The notes: generated from the sequence alone by a model not told the origin. Counted from the stretch's first letter, positions 9,385-20,639 are shown. The stretch: DNA of 64,000 bases from Spirometra erinaceieuropaei (GCA_902702965.1 CACRXP010000001.1:2958159-3022158); one strand, 5' to 3'. Program-made: numbers and translations.

Positions 9385-9745
9385 CCCAACCCCCGAGTGT
9401 GGAACACCTGGGACTCAAGTCCGCGACCTGTTAGAAGTCCAGGGCCACTAACCACAGAGCCATGGGCTCGTTGTCCTGTCGATTACCGATCGTTTTTTTT
9501 ACGGAACTCACCCCTCCCCTTGTGCCTTACGGGCTCTTCAGGGTTGAGTATGACTGGCTACCGATTACTAGTAAGCCAGAAATAGCTATTTCAGTCTTCC
9601 TTGCCTTTGTCGATAATAACGTTCTACCTATATCATGCGCCGCTGTGCGGCCACTAGTTGGGCTCGGGAGAGAGCCCGTAAGGAATAAATGCACGAGCGA
9701 GTTCCATAAAAAAACGATCGGTGACCGTCCCTCTACCAACCTACT
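9385..9745. mobile_element. tRNA-derived SINE, two copies tail-to-tail
   Basis: 9385-9475 is the reverse complement of the SINE head, and 9480-9535 is its tail, also reversed. 9536-9745 is the body and tail in forward orientation (GGGTTGAGTATGACTGGCTA, then GCGCCGCTGTGCGGCC, then GCGAGTTCC and CGATCGGTGACCG). The two CGATCGTTTTTT-type tails face each other about 200 bp apart. Same family as 17968-18250 and 34463-34740. Confidence 0.65.
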
Positions 9746-9929
9746 AAATATACACAAGAAGTTTGAACTTTTGTCTTCTCGCCGAAAAGATTTGAACAGT
9801 CGAAAAATGTTTAGCCGGAACCAGTGATCTGCCTATTTTATCCTTTTTGACTTGTTACTGATTATTAATAAGCAGTCATCTGCTGTGCCGACAGGCTGGA
9901 ATTTGTAATTGACTATTACCAGGTTATAA

Positions 9930-10060
9930 CCCGACCGTGGCTATCGGTGATGTCCACCGTGTACTCCACAACGTGGTGGATGCAGCACTGTGACTTGAAC
10001 GTGAATTAATTTATGGCAATAAAAAAACCTGCGCTACATCTTCTGCTCTCGCTTCTCCCT
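9930..10060 (-). repeat. Dispersed repeat family A fragment
   Basis: Contains GGTGATGTCCACCGTGTACTCCACA and a following GAATTAATTTATGG, the reverse of the family A end region. Confidence 0.45.
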
Positions 10061-10380
10061 TGCAGAACTGATCTTAGTGTCCCGCGCGAGTCTAGAAGAC
10101 CGGAGGCGGAAGCGGCCAAAGGGGAAACAGACTTAACATCCCATCTACGCGTGCTACACACGTGCACGGAGGGGCAGGTTTTTGACTAACAGGAGAGGAG
10201 TGGCTCAGATTCCGAGTCCGTAGGCTCGGAGACAAGGAGCCAGGAAGACCGCAGGCGGTTGAGACACAGTGGCTGGCAAAGCTAAATCGCGCTTTAGATG
10301 TTTAACCTGGATATTTGAAGGCAACTCGAGAATGGAGGAAATTTGGTTTTCACGTTGTTAAAGCGTTCCAGAACTTTACA

Positions 10381-11372
10381 CACAGTGAGTGACCGGTCGC
10401 ATTAAATGTTGGTCAAAATTCTGAAATGCGTTTTCCATTAGGAAGGATTACTTAGGTTGGCTTGTACTACTTATTACCTTGCGGCATAATCCTGCAATAT
10501 TTCGGACTTGGCAGGATGTCGGCTTTTGATTGCACTTCTTTTAAATCTCCCATAAAAACCGTACTGGGTAAAAAATGATTACTTAAGTAGCATGCATTTT
10601 TCGCGCTGATTTCGATGGTCTTATGAATTCAAATATATTTTATATAAAATATTAACAAAAATATGCTTTCTTTCACCCTTTCAATGGAAAGTCATGTCTA
10701 TTTGGTATTTTATTCTCGAAGGAGGGGTATGACTAGGTTTTAAAAAAGTTTTCTGATTCCCGAATAATTTGGAGCCTGATCAGCCGTTGCATTGGCGCCT
10801 AGGGATTTCAGTCAACAAGATGCATGCCTTTCTTGTGAGAAAAATCGCACATTCCTCTATACCTTTGAAAAAGATACTATATTGAGTCCATAAAATGTCG
10901 CAATGGATGCGGGCTATGCTGTACATTTCATGAGAAGCAGTGGTAAACGGACAGGTACGATGCCGTATGAATAGACATTGCACGGTCGCAAAGAAGTCTC
11001 CTGATTAGGAACTTTTTCAAAACCTAATTATATTCCTCCTTCGAGTATAAAATACAAAGTTGACATGATTCACTACCAAACGAGTAAAAGAGAATATTTT
11101 TGTCCGTATTTTTTATAAAATATATTCTAATTTATTAGACCATCAGCGTGAAAAATGCATGCTAATTAAGTAGTCATTTTTCTCGGAGTGCGGTTTTCGC
11201 AGGAGATTGGAAAGAAGTGCAATCAAAAGCGGACATCCTGCCAAGTCCGAAATATTGTAGGATTATGCCGCAAGATAATCAGTATTACAACCCCACCCAA
11301 CTAATTCCTCCTAATCGAAAACGAATTTCAGAATTTTTGCCAACATTTCATGCGATCGGTCACTCACTCTAC
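10381..11372. mobile_element. Non-autonomous element with long (about 260 bp) terminal inverted repeats, copy 1
   Basis: The left terminus from 10381 (GTGAGTGACCGGTCGCATTAAATGTTGG onwards) is repeated in reverse complement from 11372 backwards, in order over about 260 bp. Shared words include TCTGAAAT.CGTTTT, GCGGCATAATCCT.CAATATT, CGGACTTGGCAGGATGTC and TTTTGATTGCACTTCTTT. Both arms run inward into AT-rich sequence with AAAATATATTTTAT. The interior has no transposase. A diverged second copy lies at 22496-23417, and interior pieces recur at 61860-62020 and 63250-63680. It looks like a foldback or MITE-type DNA transposon; the superfamily cannot be named because target duplications are not clear. 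Confidence 0.7.
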
Positions 11373-11859
11373 GTGTGCCGAAAACCGCGATCTGCGTGTA
11401 TGTCTTTAATGCCTTTTGACTGTTCACTTGTCTGCAACCCTCTTTTTTGTCAAGGAACCGAAATTTTTACTATCTGGAAAACCGTTCTGTCGTTTGCGAT
11501 CGGAAAATATCAACTGTACTGGACATGCCCTCGTCGGTCGGGTTCCGGACTATGGTCGCCCCGTTGGGCATTAGGACTCAATCTAGAATCAGCCATTATA
11601 TTTTAAAAAGCGATATCAACAAAGACAAGAATTACTGGAATAGCCAGTTCTGGCTTAGTAGCCGTCATCATCCAATCATAGTCAAGCCCTCGTTTGGAAA
11701 ACCTGGTATCCGAACCCTGACGAACACCTACCGTAACCCGACCGGATGTAGTTTCTGGTATAACTTTGTCAGCAGACAGACTGCAAAATTAGTAAGAGAG
11801 GTCCAGACGAATGAAAGCGCCCGCTACCACCAGAACTCTGTCTAGTGTTTGTAAATTTA

Positions 11860-12720
11860 GTGACTGCTTTAAAAAATGCTAACAAGATAACATTGAAAAC
11901 ACTCCTTTTAGACTAATTTATATAGCACAGTTCAAAACGATCTCGGAAGAGTAGACATGTTCCCAAACGTTTCTTCTGTCAAAATATGAAAGAGGAGCTC
12001 CGTTCATATTCCACCACTGCAAAGATTTTATTGAGTACAGTCACTTGTAAGTCAGAAACTCAAGGAACTTCGTATTAAACGGAAAGAACAGCAGTTCCTT
12101 AGTTCAGTCAGCACTAATTTAGCTTGAAGGTTAGGCAATTTCCCAAGAATCGCCTATTATAACTAGTAAGCAAAGTAATGGCGCGAAACGGAAAAAAGAG
12201 TTTGAAGATCTACGCAACAGCGTCGCCATAAACCAGAGTTAAGATGAGGAAACGTATTGAAAGTGCCATTTGAACAGATACCTACTTCTATATGGAAACG
12301 AACATTTCATCAGGAGAACCATTTAGAGGCTTTTTTCGATAAAAGAAATGTGAAATAGAGAACATCGAACACCCACCAGTCCTAGGCGGCATGAGACCTG
12401 AAAAGTCAACGTAAATTGTTAATGAATCACCGTGTTAAAGTTACTGATCAAATTTATATGTTTGACCTGTTGATGCGCTGTTACCAAAGCTAGACGTCCT
12501 TATCATATCTCTTGATGATGTCTCCTACTCAGTAATTACCTGAGTTTGGATGGCAGCACAGAATATTTGTAGGTTCTACGAAAATACCTAATGCGAGTAA
12601 AAAGTGAATATCCAAGATGAATAAAGACCAGGTTAGGTCAACGCAATGTTCGGAATTACCAGTAAAGTGTCCCTCCCTGTCGATATCGGAGAGCTTGCCA
12701 GCGGGCTTTAACTGAAATGT
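11860..12720. repeat. Dispersed repeat family D, copy 1
   Basis: Aligns loosely with 20640-21460: shared GAAAACAC/CATTCCTTT(T)A, CCCACCAGTC, GAGACCTGAAAAGT, GGATGGCA(C)TGCAG/CACAGA and ATGAATAA. No coding frame recognised. Confidence 0.35.
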
Positions 12721-13129
12721 GAACACGAAATCCCTCCCGCTCTCTAGGTACCAGCACAGCGAAATTACTTTATCAGAGTCCTATAAAAATACTTAATTTT
12801 TGGGATCGGCATGTGAATGCCTTTTTCACCTCATTCCCTGTCATGACCCCCGTACACACGACAATTTACCCATAAGAGGTTGCGTTATATCATGAGGAGC
12901 GACAGATACTCCAGATTTGTTAACATCCTCTACGGGCGGGCACCTTCTTGGCCAACTGGGCTCTGAAAATGCGCAGAAAGTCAGCAGACGAGTTTTAGCT
13001 AACAGGTTAGCAGCGCGCTCAGTCCAGAGTTTATCCGTGCTGCATCGCCTACGAGGCCACGTCGATGGCATAGGGCAGTGACTGAAGCCGATTCCTGCCC
13101 GCAGAAAACTTAAATGTCTCAAGTTGGAA

Positions 13130-13760
13130 TTAATTTTACGTTTTAAAAGGCGTGTTGGTGAGGGATGAGTACATTTAGTCCACAGAATACCTTCTTGATA
13201 GATAGCGTTAAGTGAAAAACATGAAAATTAACAGAACAAAAGTGGAGAAAAAGGTCAGACCTTGTGGTGATTTCCCGGAACTGTCCTTTTTAGACTTGCC
13301 ACTCGATGAAGTGGTACCTACAGTGTCCCTTTCAACGAAGCTGGGATAAACATCGGCTTCGGCGGAAGCAAATCCGTTATCCGCTGTATCCGAGAGGTTA
13401 GCTGTCGAGAGAGTACAACTGAAGTTGAATTCCCGATGATACGCCTTTTAAGTATGCGTAACTCTGTAAATCCTAATCTGTAACAAAGGAATTTCAACTG
13501 CCATATGGAACATAATATGTTTAATCACGAACGATTGGTAACTGTTAATAGGTAAGAGGGTTCAGCTAAACATGCATCGCGTTAGTAGCAGGTTATTGCT
13601 CTGCTGAATCGTTGAGGAGTAATTTGGCAGGCTTTATTAGTCTAACGGTGTTATTTAAGTGGAATCCATGTAGCAACTGCCAATTTACCAAAATAATGGG
13701 CAACGCAGCACAGTCAGGGCAAAAAGGATACCTGTAATTTGAGAATTTTTATTAGTGGCA
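13130..13760 (-). repeat. Micro-exon gene-like repeat, copy 3 (decayed)
   Basis: Same order as copy 2: terminal exon-like segment, about 200 bp of shared flank, TTTATTAGTCTA at 13636, then the downstream half of a micro-exon (TCTCAAATTACAG before GTATCC, minus strand). The upstream half of that micro-exon is lost, so the copy is truncated. Confidence 0.5.
13255..13401 (-). other. Terminal exon-like segment of the micro-exon family, copy 3
   Basis: Follows acceptor-like CTCTCGACAG on the minus strand. Phase 1 reading NLSDTADNGFASAEADV, then VERDTVGTTSSSGKSKKD, then SSGKSPQGL. It is open although diverged at many nucleotides from the other two copies. Confidence 0.5.
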
Positions 13761-14579
13761 CCGAGTGACCAACTGCCTGAACCTCACGGATTACCTGAAG
13801 ACAGTTCAATACCACATTCATTAATATTGCCAGATTCCCAAACCTATGCACTGATCTCGACCAAACCGATCCCGTAACATATCATTGTAATGTGACTGCG
13901 AAGTTTTTACCACATGCATATGAACCCGTTGCATCGAAACGCATTTAAACGTCTATGAGATTTGGTGCTCTCCAGTGTCCCTGTCATTCATCATTACCAA
14001 CCCAGCTTTCAAAAACCGATTTGATTGCAATCGTTTGTGGGAAATGACACGTACCACTGAGCTAACCCGTTGTCACAGCTTCCTGACAACATTCCCAAAA
14101 GGCGTGTGCCCATATGGTCATGGAACTGAACGATTTTTTCTCCAACCTTCCAAGCAATCACTCCGAAAGAACGTCTAGCGTTTGGCATAACGGAACTTAT
14201 CTGAGTTTTAAGCAGCACCTTAAAATTCTTTGAGTGTACGGAGCTTTCAGCCAAGGGTATCACATACATGCCCACAGAACAACCAACGCTGGAGATAAGC
14301 CTTCGTCGGTGTCAGCATATGATAAGCTGATTTCCATACAATTCACCTCACAGGCCAAGTTCGATTACGTAGCTTTCACTTGATATTGCGGCGGTTAAGT
14401 GCATTATCAATATACCCGGCATTACGCATGTGGAGTGTCTGTTTATTCCATGCTTTGTAATATCTAGGAGCTTTGCGGACGGCTTCTTTTTCACCAGCTC
14501 CCAGAATCTCGTTTTGTCGGACTCCAGTCATTTTAAATATTCTGTTGCAAAGACGACGAACGCACGAGCACTGGGACAA
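13761..14579. other. Unassigned stretch
   Basis: No gene or RNA recognised. Near 13960 the words GATTTGGTGCTCTCCAGTGT resemble 25730-25750, so part is probably dispersed repeat. Confidence 0.3.
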
Positions 14580-15186
14580 TACATGTACCAGGCTGAGCTT
14601 TCGATCTCGTACAGGAGGGCATCGTGAGAGTATGAGAATGCGGCGTCAGATGAGCAGTTTTTGTAGTCAAACCACGACGGGGGGTAGCAGTGTAGGGGGT
14701 GGTGATCGCGGCAATGCCGAATACGCGCCATCTCACGGCGGAGTGATTGCGTGCGCCTTTGGCTGGGAATTGGGTCTCGCCTCTTGGTCGCAGGTCCGGA
14801 GCACGTGATAGCAGGGAGGGGGGGGGGGTATACCGACGTGTCTGGCCATTGAGTTGGTGTCCGACGCCCAGGCCTTCAGGAATTATTGCTGACCCGCGCT
14901 ATTATCCGCGTGCTCGCGAAGTCAAATTCGCGGCATGGGATCTGATAGACGACACCCGATTGTTCTCCTGCGTCTATTCGGTCCTTCAGTTGCATGATTT
15001 TATTGCGAATGGTGATTGTCGGACGGTGAGCGATGCCCACGTCGAGCTCTCCAGCGATACATTCAGTTGATTCGGACGCATTCTTTATACGTGGTAGAGG
15101 GTGCCAGAGTGTTAACGGCTCTCCTTCGTTTGCGCGCCGTGGGTGAACAATCGGGTGTCGTCAATCAGATCCCATGCCGGGACTAC

Positions 15187-15600
15187 CCTCGCCACTAAAC
15201 AGGACAGACCGGAAGACGGCTTAGCTCGCGAATAACGGAGCATAAACGAACAGTCCGGAGAGGCCACCCACTGTCTCAGGTCGCTACTCACACTCCGGAG
15301 GGGGGCCACAAATTCCACTTACAGAGCACGCGGATAATGGCGCGGGCCAGCAATAACTGCTGGAGGCCTGGGGGCCTGACACCAACTCCAGACACGCCTT
15401 TGCCACTACACAGGACAGACCGAACGACGACTTAGCTCTTGAATGACGGAGCATAAACGGGTGGTCCAGAGAGGCGACCCGTTGTCTCAGGTCGCCACTC
15501 ACACCTTGGAGGAAGGCCACGAATTCAACTTCGCGATCACGCGGATAGTAGCGCGGGCCAGCAAAAAGACAGGGCGAGGACTGCTGGAGGCCTGGGTGTC
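15187..15600 (+). repeat. Tandem duplication (211 bp) within the PLE GIY-YIG region
   Basis: ACAGGACAGACCG at 15199 recurs at 15410 with about 200 bp of following homology, including GGAGCATAAACG, CTGTCTCAGGTCGC.ACTCACAC and GCGCGGGCCAGCAA. The first unit is more decayed in coding terms than the second. Confidence 0.75.
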
Positions 15601-15721
15601 GGACATCAACTCTACTGACAGACACGCTGACATACCCCTCTGCTATCACGTGCTCCGGTCTCGCGGCCGAGAGGCGAGACCCAATTTCCAGCCAAGGGCG
15701 TACGCAGTCACGACGCCGTGA
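15410..15721 (+). pseudogene. PLE GIY-YIG endonuclease domain, C-terminal part
   Basis: The translation TGQTERRLSS, a stop, then MTEHKRVVQRGDPLSQVATH, then TLEEGHEFNFAIT and GRGLLEAWVSDINSTDRH matches the back half of the Penelope GIY-YIG domain (YxGQTxR, EH..A, SQVA.H....GH.F, R...E.W). The stop replaces an arginine codon position (TGA). The N-terminal GIY part is not recognisable, so the domain is broken. Downstream sequence to 15910 is the element's terminal region. Confidence 0.7.
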
Positions 15722-15910
15722 GACGGCGTGGACTCAGCATTGCCGCGAACACCACTCCCTACACTCCTACCCCCTTCTTGGTTGGACTACAAAAACTGCT
15801 CATCTGACGCCGCATTCTCACAGTCCCTCACGATGGCCTCCTGTACGAGACCGAAAGCTCAGACTGGTACACGTACTGTCCCAGTGCTCGCGCGTTCAAC
15901 TGCTTTGTAA

Positions 15911-16224
15911 CAAGAACCTGGGACTCCTATCTTCGCTTCCCCTCGGAAAATATTCTATCTTTGTATCCAGTTCGGATTTCAGCTGGCATTCGTCCTGACA
16001 GTTCCGCAAGCGACGCGTTTAAGCGTTCGGAGAGGAAGAAGTAGGGTAATAGAATTACCTAACAGAACGTGTCCATACCATCTCAACTTCCGACCTCAAA
16101 ACACCTGCAAACTCGTTTTTAGGCTGCCAATGTTTTGTTGGAAGTATATGGGTACGTCACAGACGTAGGGATTTTACAGTAAAGGTAACTGAAAACAGCC
16201 AACTTATGCCCGTATTCATCGTAG
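15911..16224. other. Unassigned stretch
   Basis: No feature recognised. Confidence 0.3.
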
Positions 16225-16440
16225 TGCAAGGCCTTCCCACCTGCAGCCTTCTCCGCTTCCGGTCTTCTTGACTTGGTCATGCCACCGAGCTTAGGTGGGG
16301 TAAGAGGAGAGATGCGGTAGATGCCGCATAAGTCTACTACCACCACTGTCTAATTCATGCGTAAGTCAACGTCCCTACTGTCACTCTGCCATGGAGCACA
16401 CGGTGAACATCGCCTAAATGGACAATCGAACTGTCGTACG
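16225..16440 (+). repeat. Dispersed repeat family A fragment
   Basis: Carries GGTCTTCTTGACTTGGTCATG, then CTACTACCACCACTGTCTAATTC and GCCATGGAGCACACGGTGAACATCG, in the same orientation as the copies at 35 and 47 kb. Confidence 0.6.
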
Positions 16441-16980
16441 GCTTTCCACTTGTCCAGGAACTCAGGTTTCGGTCGGACGTGGTTTGGTAGTCCCACCTGA
16501 AGTAAACAAACCCCAGTCGTCTCTAATACGGGACCAGTGGTAATAGGGTTTTTTACAGATGGGGACGGGGAACGCACAGGCAACGAGGTCAAGTAGCTGT
16601 ATGCTAAAGTAAAGCTATTGGGAATGTGTTATGACCCGCCTGGTACTTGAAATCCCGTGGAGCATATACGCACTCAACCCTTGTCCCCAATACCGAAGCG
16701 GCAGACAAAAACACGGTCCGCCACGTAAAGTGTATTTGAAAAACACTGCAGGTCGCGACTAGCTGCAAGTTGACGCATATTTATAACACCCTACTGTGGT
16801 TGGCCGGCATTCGGCCCAATGACCTTCGGGAAGAAGGAATGGAGAGGCGCCTGATTAAGATGACAGCGCCGTGGAGAGAGCAAACGCACGTGGCCTCCAG
16901 TAAGTGGTTGGCTCTTGTTTTTGGGAGTGTAGGCACTCCCAACAGAATGCGCGGCTAAACTTTGAATGAGTGAGAAATAG
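16441..16980. other. Unassigned stretch
   Basis: No feature recognised; probably decayed repeat. Confidence 0.3.
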
Positions 16981-16984
16981 TTGC

Positions 16985-17120
16985 GCTAACCCCTAACTCT
17001 AACCCCGAATCCTAAACCCGAACCCCTAACCCTGACCTCTTACCCTAACCCCTAACCCTAACCCCTAACCATAGCCCCTAACAATAACTCCTAACCCTAA
17101 TCCTTAACCCCAACCCCCAC
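16985..17120 (+). repeat. Degenerate CCCTAA/CCCCTAA telomere-like array
   Basis: About 18 tandem units of CCCTAA or CCCCTAA type with variants (CCCGAA, ACAATAA). The flatworm telomere repeat is TTAGGG, so this is an interstitial telomere-like tract on the C-rich strand. Confidence 0.8.
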
Positions 17121-17965
17121 AGTATTGTGCCCATCTGGTGGGGCTACCAAACTACATCTTACCCAGTTTTCCGTCGTGACTCCGAGGACCCAGCAAGCTG
17201 CATCGCCTCATTAAGCAGACTTCTGCAAACGAGTTGTTTAAGCGTTCAGAGATGGACAGGTAAGGTCACTGATTTCCTTAGTGGGGCGTGCCTGCATTAT
17301 CTCAGCTGTCGGCCTCGACGAACGTGAGTAGTTATTTTTAGACTGTGAATGTTTGTTTGGAAGTAAACGCGTGTGTCGCGTGCGTACAGTGCTTCTAAGG
17401 CATGGGGCAACCGACTCCTGCCTCACTTCATCTCTTTGTATTTAGGCCTCCTAAAAGTCCAGAAACTCGGGCTTCTAAGGGGGGTGCACAGGCCTCAGGC
17501 TGGGTTACCTCAGTCAATAACTTCTAACTACCCCTTCTGCTCAGAAGAGCTGCAACCACGGGGCACCGTATGAAGCCTCTCTTATCGATTTGAAAATTGT
17601 CAGGATTGGGCGGCTACTTATCTTGGCTGAGGTTCAATTACGAAATTAACTGACCTTCTAGATGTTCTCTCATATGCGATGGCACAACGGCTTGTCTCAA
17701 GTTCCTGTAGTTAGGGCAGATGACAGCGGGAGTACATTGTTCCCGCTAGCGATTTTAGACTTCCAAACACCCCATATCCTCTACCGGGTATCTATGACAG
17801 GGCATTTTCTTGACGGTGAAAGACCTTTCCATGCAGACTGCCGCCAAAAGGCTTTGTGGACAAACGATGGAGTGTTTTTGTGAAAGCTGTACCAGAACGG
17901 CATCGACTGTGCACGGTTCTATCAATGGCAGTGCCCGATATATACATACCCGATCGCAACCAATG
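17121..17965. other. Unassigned stretch
   Basis: No feature recognised. Confidence 0.3.
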
Positions 17966-17967
17966 GG

Positions 17968-18250
17968 GCAACGAGACCGTCGCTCAGTGGCTAGGCAGTT
18001 GCACTTCTAGCCAACAGGTCGCGGGATCGAGCCCCAGGGGTTACACACCTCGGGGTTGGGTATGGCTGGCTGACGGTGACTAATAAGCCAGAAAAGCTCA
18101 TTCCAGTCTCCCTTATTATTGTCGGTAATGCTCTTCCGCTTATATTACTCACCGCTGCGCGGCTGCTGGCGGAGCTCGAGAGAGAGCCGCAAGACAGCAT
18201 GGCGAGTGAGTTCTGTAGCGCGATCTTTGAGCGCCCTCTGCCATTGTTAA
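17968..18250 (+). mobile_element. tRNA-derived SINE
   Basis: The head CGTCGCTCAGTGGCTAGGC resembles a tRNA A box, and GCGGGATCGAGCCCC resembles a B box. It is followed by the family body GGTTGGGTATGGCTGGCTGA, TAATAAGCCAGAAA, TTGTCGGTAATGCTCTTCCG, GCTGCGCGGCTGCTGG, GAGAGAGCCGCAAG and GAGTGAGTTC. Polymerase III transcription is inferred from the boxes. Confidence 0.75.
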
Positions 18251-18639
18251 TAAAAAGTTGTAGTTTTTATCATGGAGGGTTCGACAAACACATTTAACGC
18301 GTAAATAGCGCACATATGATCAGAGTTGAAAACACTTTTGGAGCGTTTCAGAGTCATTTCTGCACCCTTGTATTTCGGAATAAGAATATGCACCTGACGA
18401 TTGCAATAAAACGTTCGCAATGTGGGCTAAATGAAGTAAGCCAGGCCTTAATGGTCCTTCGTAATTGATGACAGCAGTGCTCATCTGGCTTCCCCTCTAT
18501 GGTTTGATTTACAATGTTCTATCTGGTGATGAAGGGCAAACACGCTGGCTGTCAGCGAAGTACAACTTGAAAGAAAATAATTTACATTAACGAGAAAGAT
18601 AAGGGGAACTGGAAAAGACATTTTTGGTGACAGCTAGTA
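18251..18639. other. Unassigned stretch between SINE copies
   Basis: No feature recognised. Confidence 0.3.
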
Positions 18640-18800
18640 ATTCGGAAATCGGCATTCCAAACTCCCTTCTCTTTGTCAGCAATACTATTCTGCCTATATT
18701 ACGCACCGTTGGGTAGCTGCTGGCGGAGCTTGAGAGAAGGCCTCAAGGCACAACGTGACGAGTGAGTTCCGTAGGACGGTCGGTGAGCACCCCTCTACCA
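18640..18800 (+). mobile_element. SINE, 5'-truncated
   Basis: Starts within the body (CTAGTAATTCGGAAATCGGC) and continues through GTTGGGTAGCTGCTGGCGGA, AAGGCACAACGTGACGAGTG, AGTTCCGTAGGACGGTCGGT and CCCCTCTACCA. The tRNA-like head is missing. Confidence 0.65.
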
Positions 18801-19719
18801 GTGACACAAGCTTCAAGCGACCCAGACGCACACCAACAAAGGATGCTTTGGAGGACTCGAAACCAATCGCCAATGCTTATCAATGAAGTAAAGCTGCCCG
18901 ATAAATCTCGTACGCTTAATCTCCAATGTTGGAAAGCAGTAGTCTGCCGGGAGTCGGACCAAAACGCATCTACGTATGCTGTGTGTGGTAACGAATGACT
19001 AGTGGCCGCTGACCATATAATTATTTACCAATGCACACAGAAGTGCAAAACCGGCAGGTCCGCAAAAATGGGAAATCAATAGTTCCCTCCCCATAGGATC
19101 CTTGAATAATTTCTGGCTATTTGAAATCTTTCCAGGTGGATCTTCCATAGCACATTGACAGAAAGTGCTCTAAGTGAATCGTGGGGTAGTCTAAGCCCAG
19201 GTAGTTTGGAATTTGATTATTTGGTGGAATGGCCTGAGCAGTCGAAAAGTGTTTAGCCTTCGGTAACCGCAATGGAAATCTCCACCGAGAAACAGATTAT
19301 TATAATTGTTGCATGAAAATACGTCAGAGCTGGAGATCTGGTCACTAAAGAGGGCGGTTAGTAGCCTGACCTCAGTAGTTTGTCGTATACAACAGTGGTT
19401 TTAGGTTTCCTGTTCAGAATGCTCGGTTTCGTTTGGCCAATAACCGGTAATTCTCAATTGGTATATATTTGTGTTCTTGAAATCTGGGCACAAGAAGCGC
19501 TCTCAACGGAATTCCGTAGAATAAATTATTACAATAAAAACACTATAAACAGCTAGGTAATCCTAGGGTAGGTATATGGCTGGCTGATTACGGCAAATAA
19601 GTCAGTACGAACAGAATTCGTCTCCCAGATTTCTTCACTACCTCTACGTTTCTTACTGCTTGTCACAAAATTCTCCCAATAGATAAATGGTTATGTCTGT
19701 TGAAATTAAGTGTTTAAGT
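18801..19719. other. Mostly unassigned; SINE scrap near 19570-19680
   Basis: GGTATATGGCTGGCTGATTACGG near 19575 resembles the SINE body but decays quickly. Nothing else recognised. Confidence 0.3.
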
Positions 19720-20515
19720 TTTATTATAAACATAGCATTCACTGTTGCTTTTTAATTTCCTCAGAACTTAATTACGAACATGAAGTAGATCAGTTTATTC
19801 AAGGCCTGTAGGCTCAGACCAATAATTTTATGTATGAATATTTGGGACGAAGTCCATCAGCAACAGCGAGTAACCGCGTAATATTCATTAACTGCCGACA
19901 GACAGCCAGTAGTATACTCTAGCATAAGTTGATACCGTACTAACAGCACAGGTACTAGCCAAAAGTCCATACACGCGTGTTTCGCCAATATTCTGTCGCT
20001 GTATGGCGCAGTTGCGAGTAGTTCGGCTCGTCAGTGGTTCCCCCCGCATTCCCCGTCTGTTTTCTGGTAGATACTCCAAATTAGAAATTGTCGCTTTTTA
20101 ATTTCCTCGGAAATTATCTACGAACTTGGAGTAGGTTAGTTTATTCAAGGTCTATAGGTCAGCAGTTAATGTATATTACACAGTTACACGCTGTGGCTGA
20201 TGGACTTCGGCTCAGATATACATAAATAAAATTCTCGATCTGTTCCTAAAGACCTTGAATAAACTGATCTACTCCAAGTTCGTAGATAATTTCTGAGGAA
20301 ATTAAAAAGCGACAATTTCTAAATTGGAGTATCTACCAGAAAACAGACGGGGAATGCGGGGGGAACCACTGACGAGACGAACCCCTCGCAGCTGCGCCAT
20401 TCAGCGTCAGAATATCGGTGAAGCACGCGTGTATGGGCTTTTGACTAGTACCTGTGCTGCTAATGTGGTCACGCCTTGCCCTAAAGTATGGAACTCACTG
20501 CCTTTTTATGAGTGA
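19720..20515. repeat. Palindromic repeat carrying the PENRRG peptide (two facing copies)
   Basis: The arms 19945-20160 and 20250-20463 are imperfect reverse complements around a roughly 90-bp centre. Each arm encodes the same peptide outward: minus strand 19888-20079 and plus strand 20324-20515 read MEYLPENRRGMRGEPLT, CAIQRQNIGE.RVYGLL and STCA. Single copies occur at 39262-39456 (plus) and about 63720-63830 (minus, decayed). I do not recognise the protein. A further partial repeat of the central region lies at 19740-19880. Confidence 0.6.
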
Positions 20516-20639
20516 TACTGTTCTAAAGGCTGGGTATTTGATGGTATGGTTTCTGACCACACAGATTAGCAAGTGGACTTCAAATGAACGTGAATGCACG
20601 CTGACACCGAACATGTAGCCTACGCTTACGAAACTACTG

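Larger units (their letters stand above)
14580..15910. mobile_element. Penelope-like element in head-to-head inverted arrangement
   Basis: The right arm (15146-15910, plus strand) carries PLE GIY-YIG sequence and terminal sequence. The left arm (14580-14966) is its reverse complement with a deletion. For example, 14935-14966 and 15146-15177 pair over 32 bp with one mismatch, and the sequence around 14655 (CAGATGAGCAGTTTTTGTAG) pairs with that around 15790. On the left arm's minus strand EFDFASTRIIARVSNNS is readable, matching EFNFAITRIVARASKKT of the right arm. The result is a large imperfect hairpin of PLE 3' sequence with no RT. PLE insertions are known to carry inverted terminal copies. 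Confidence 0.7.

Noticed and set aside
11217..11845. Two long overlapping open frames
   Set aside because: They start in the inverted terminus of the TIR element and run into flanking DNA; the other copy of the element does not keep the frames.
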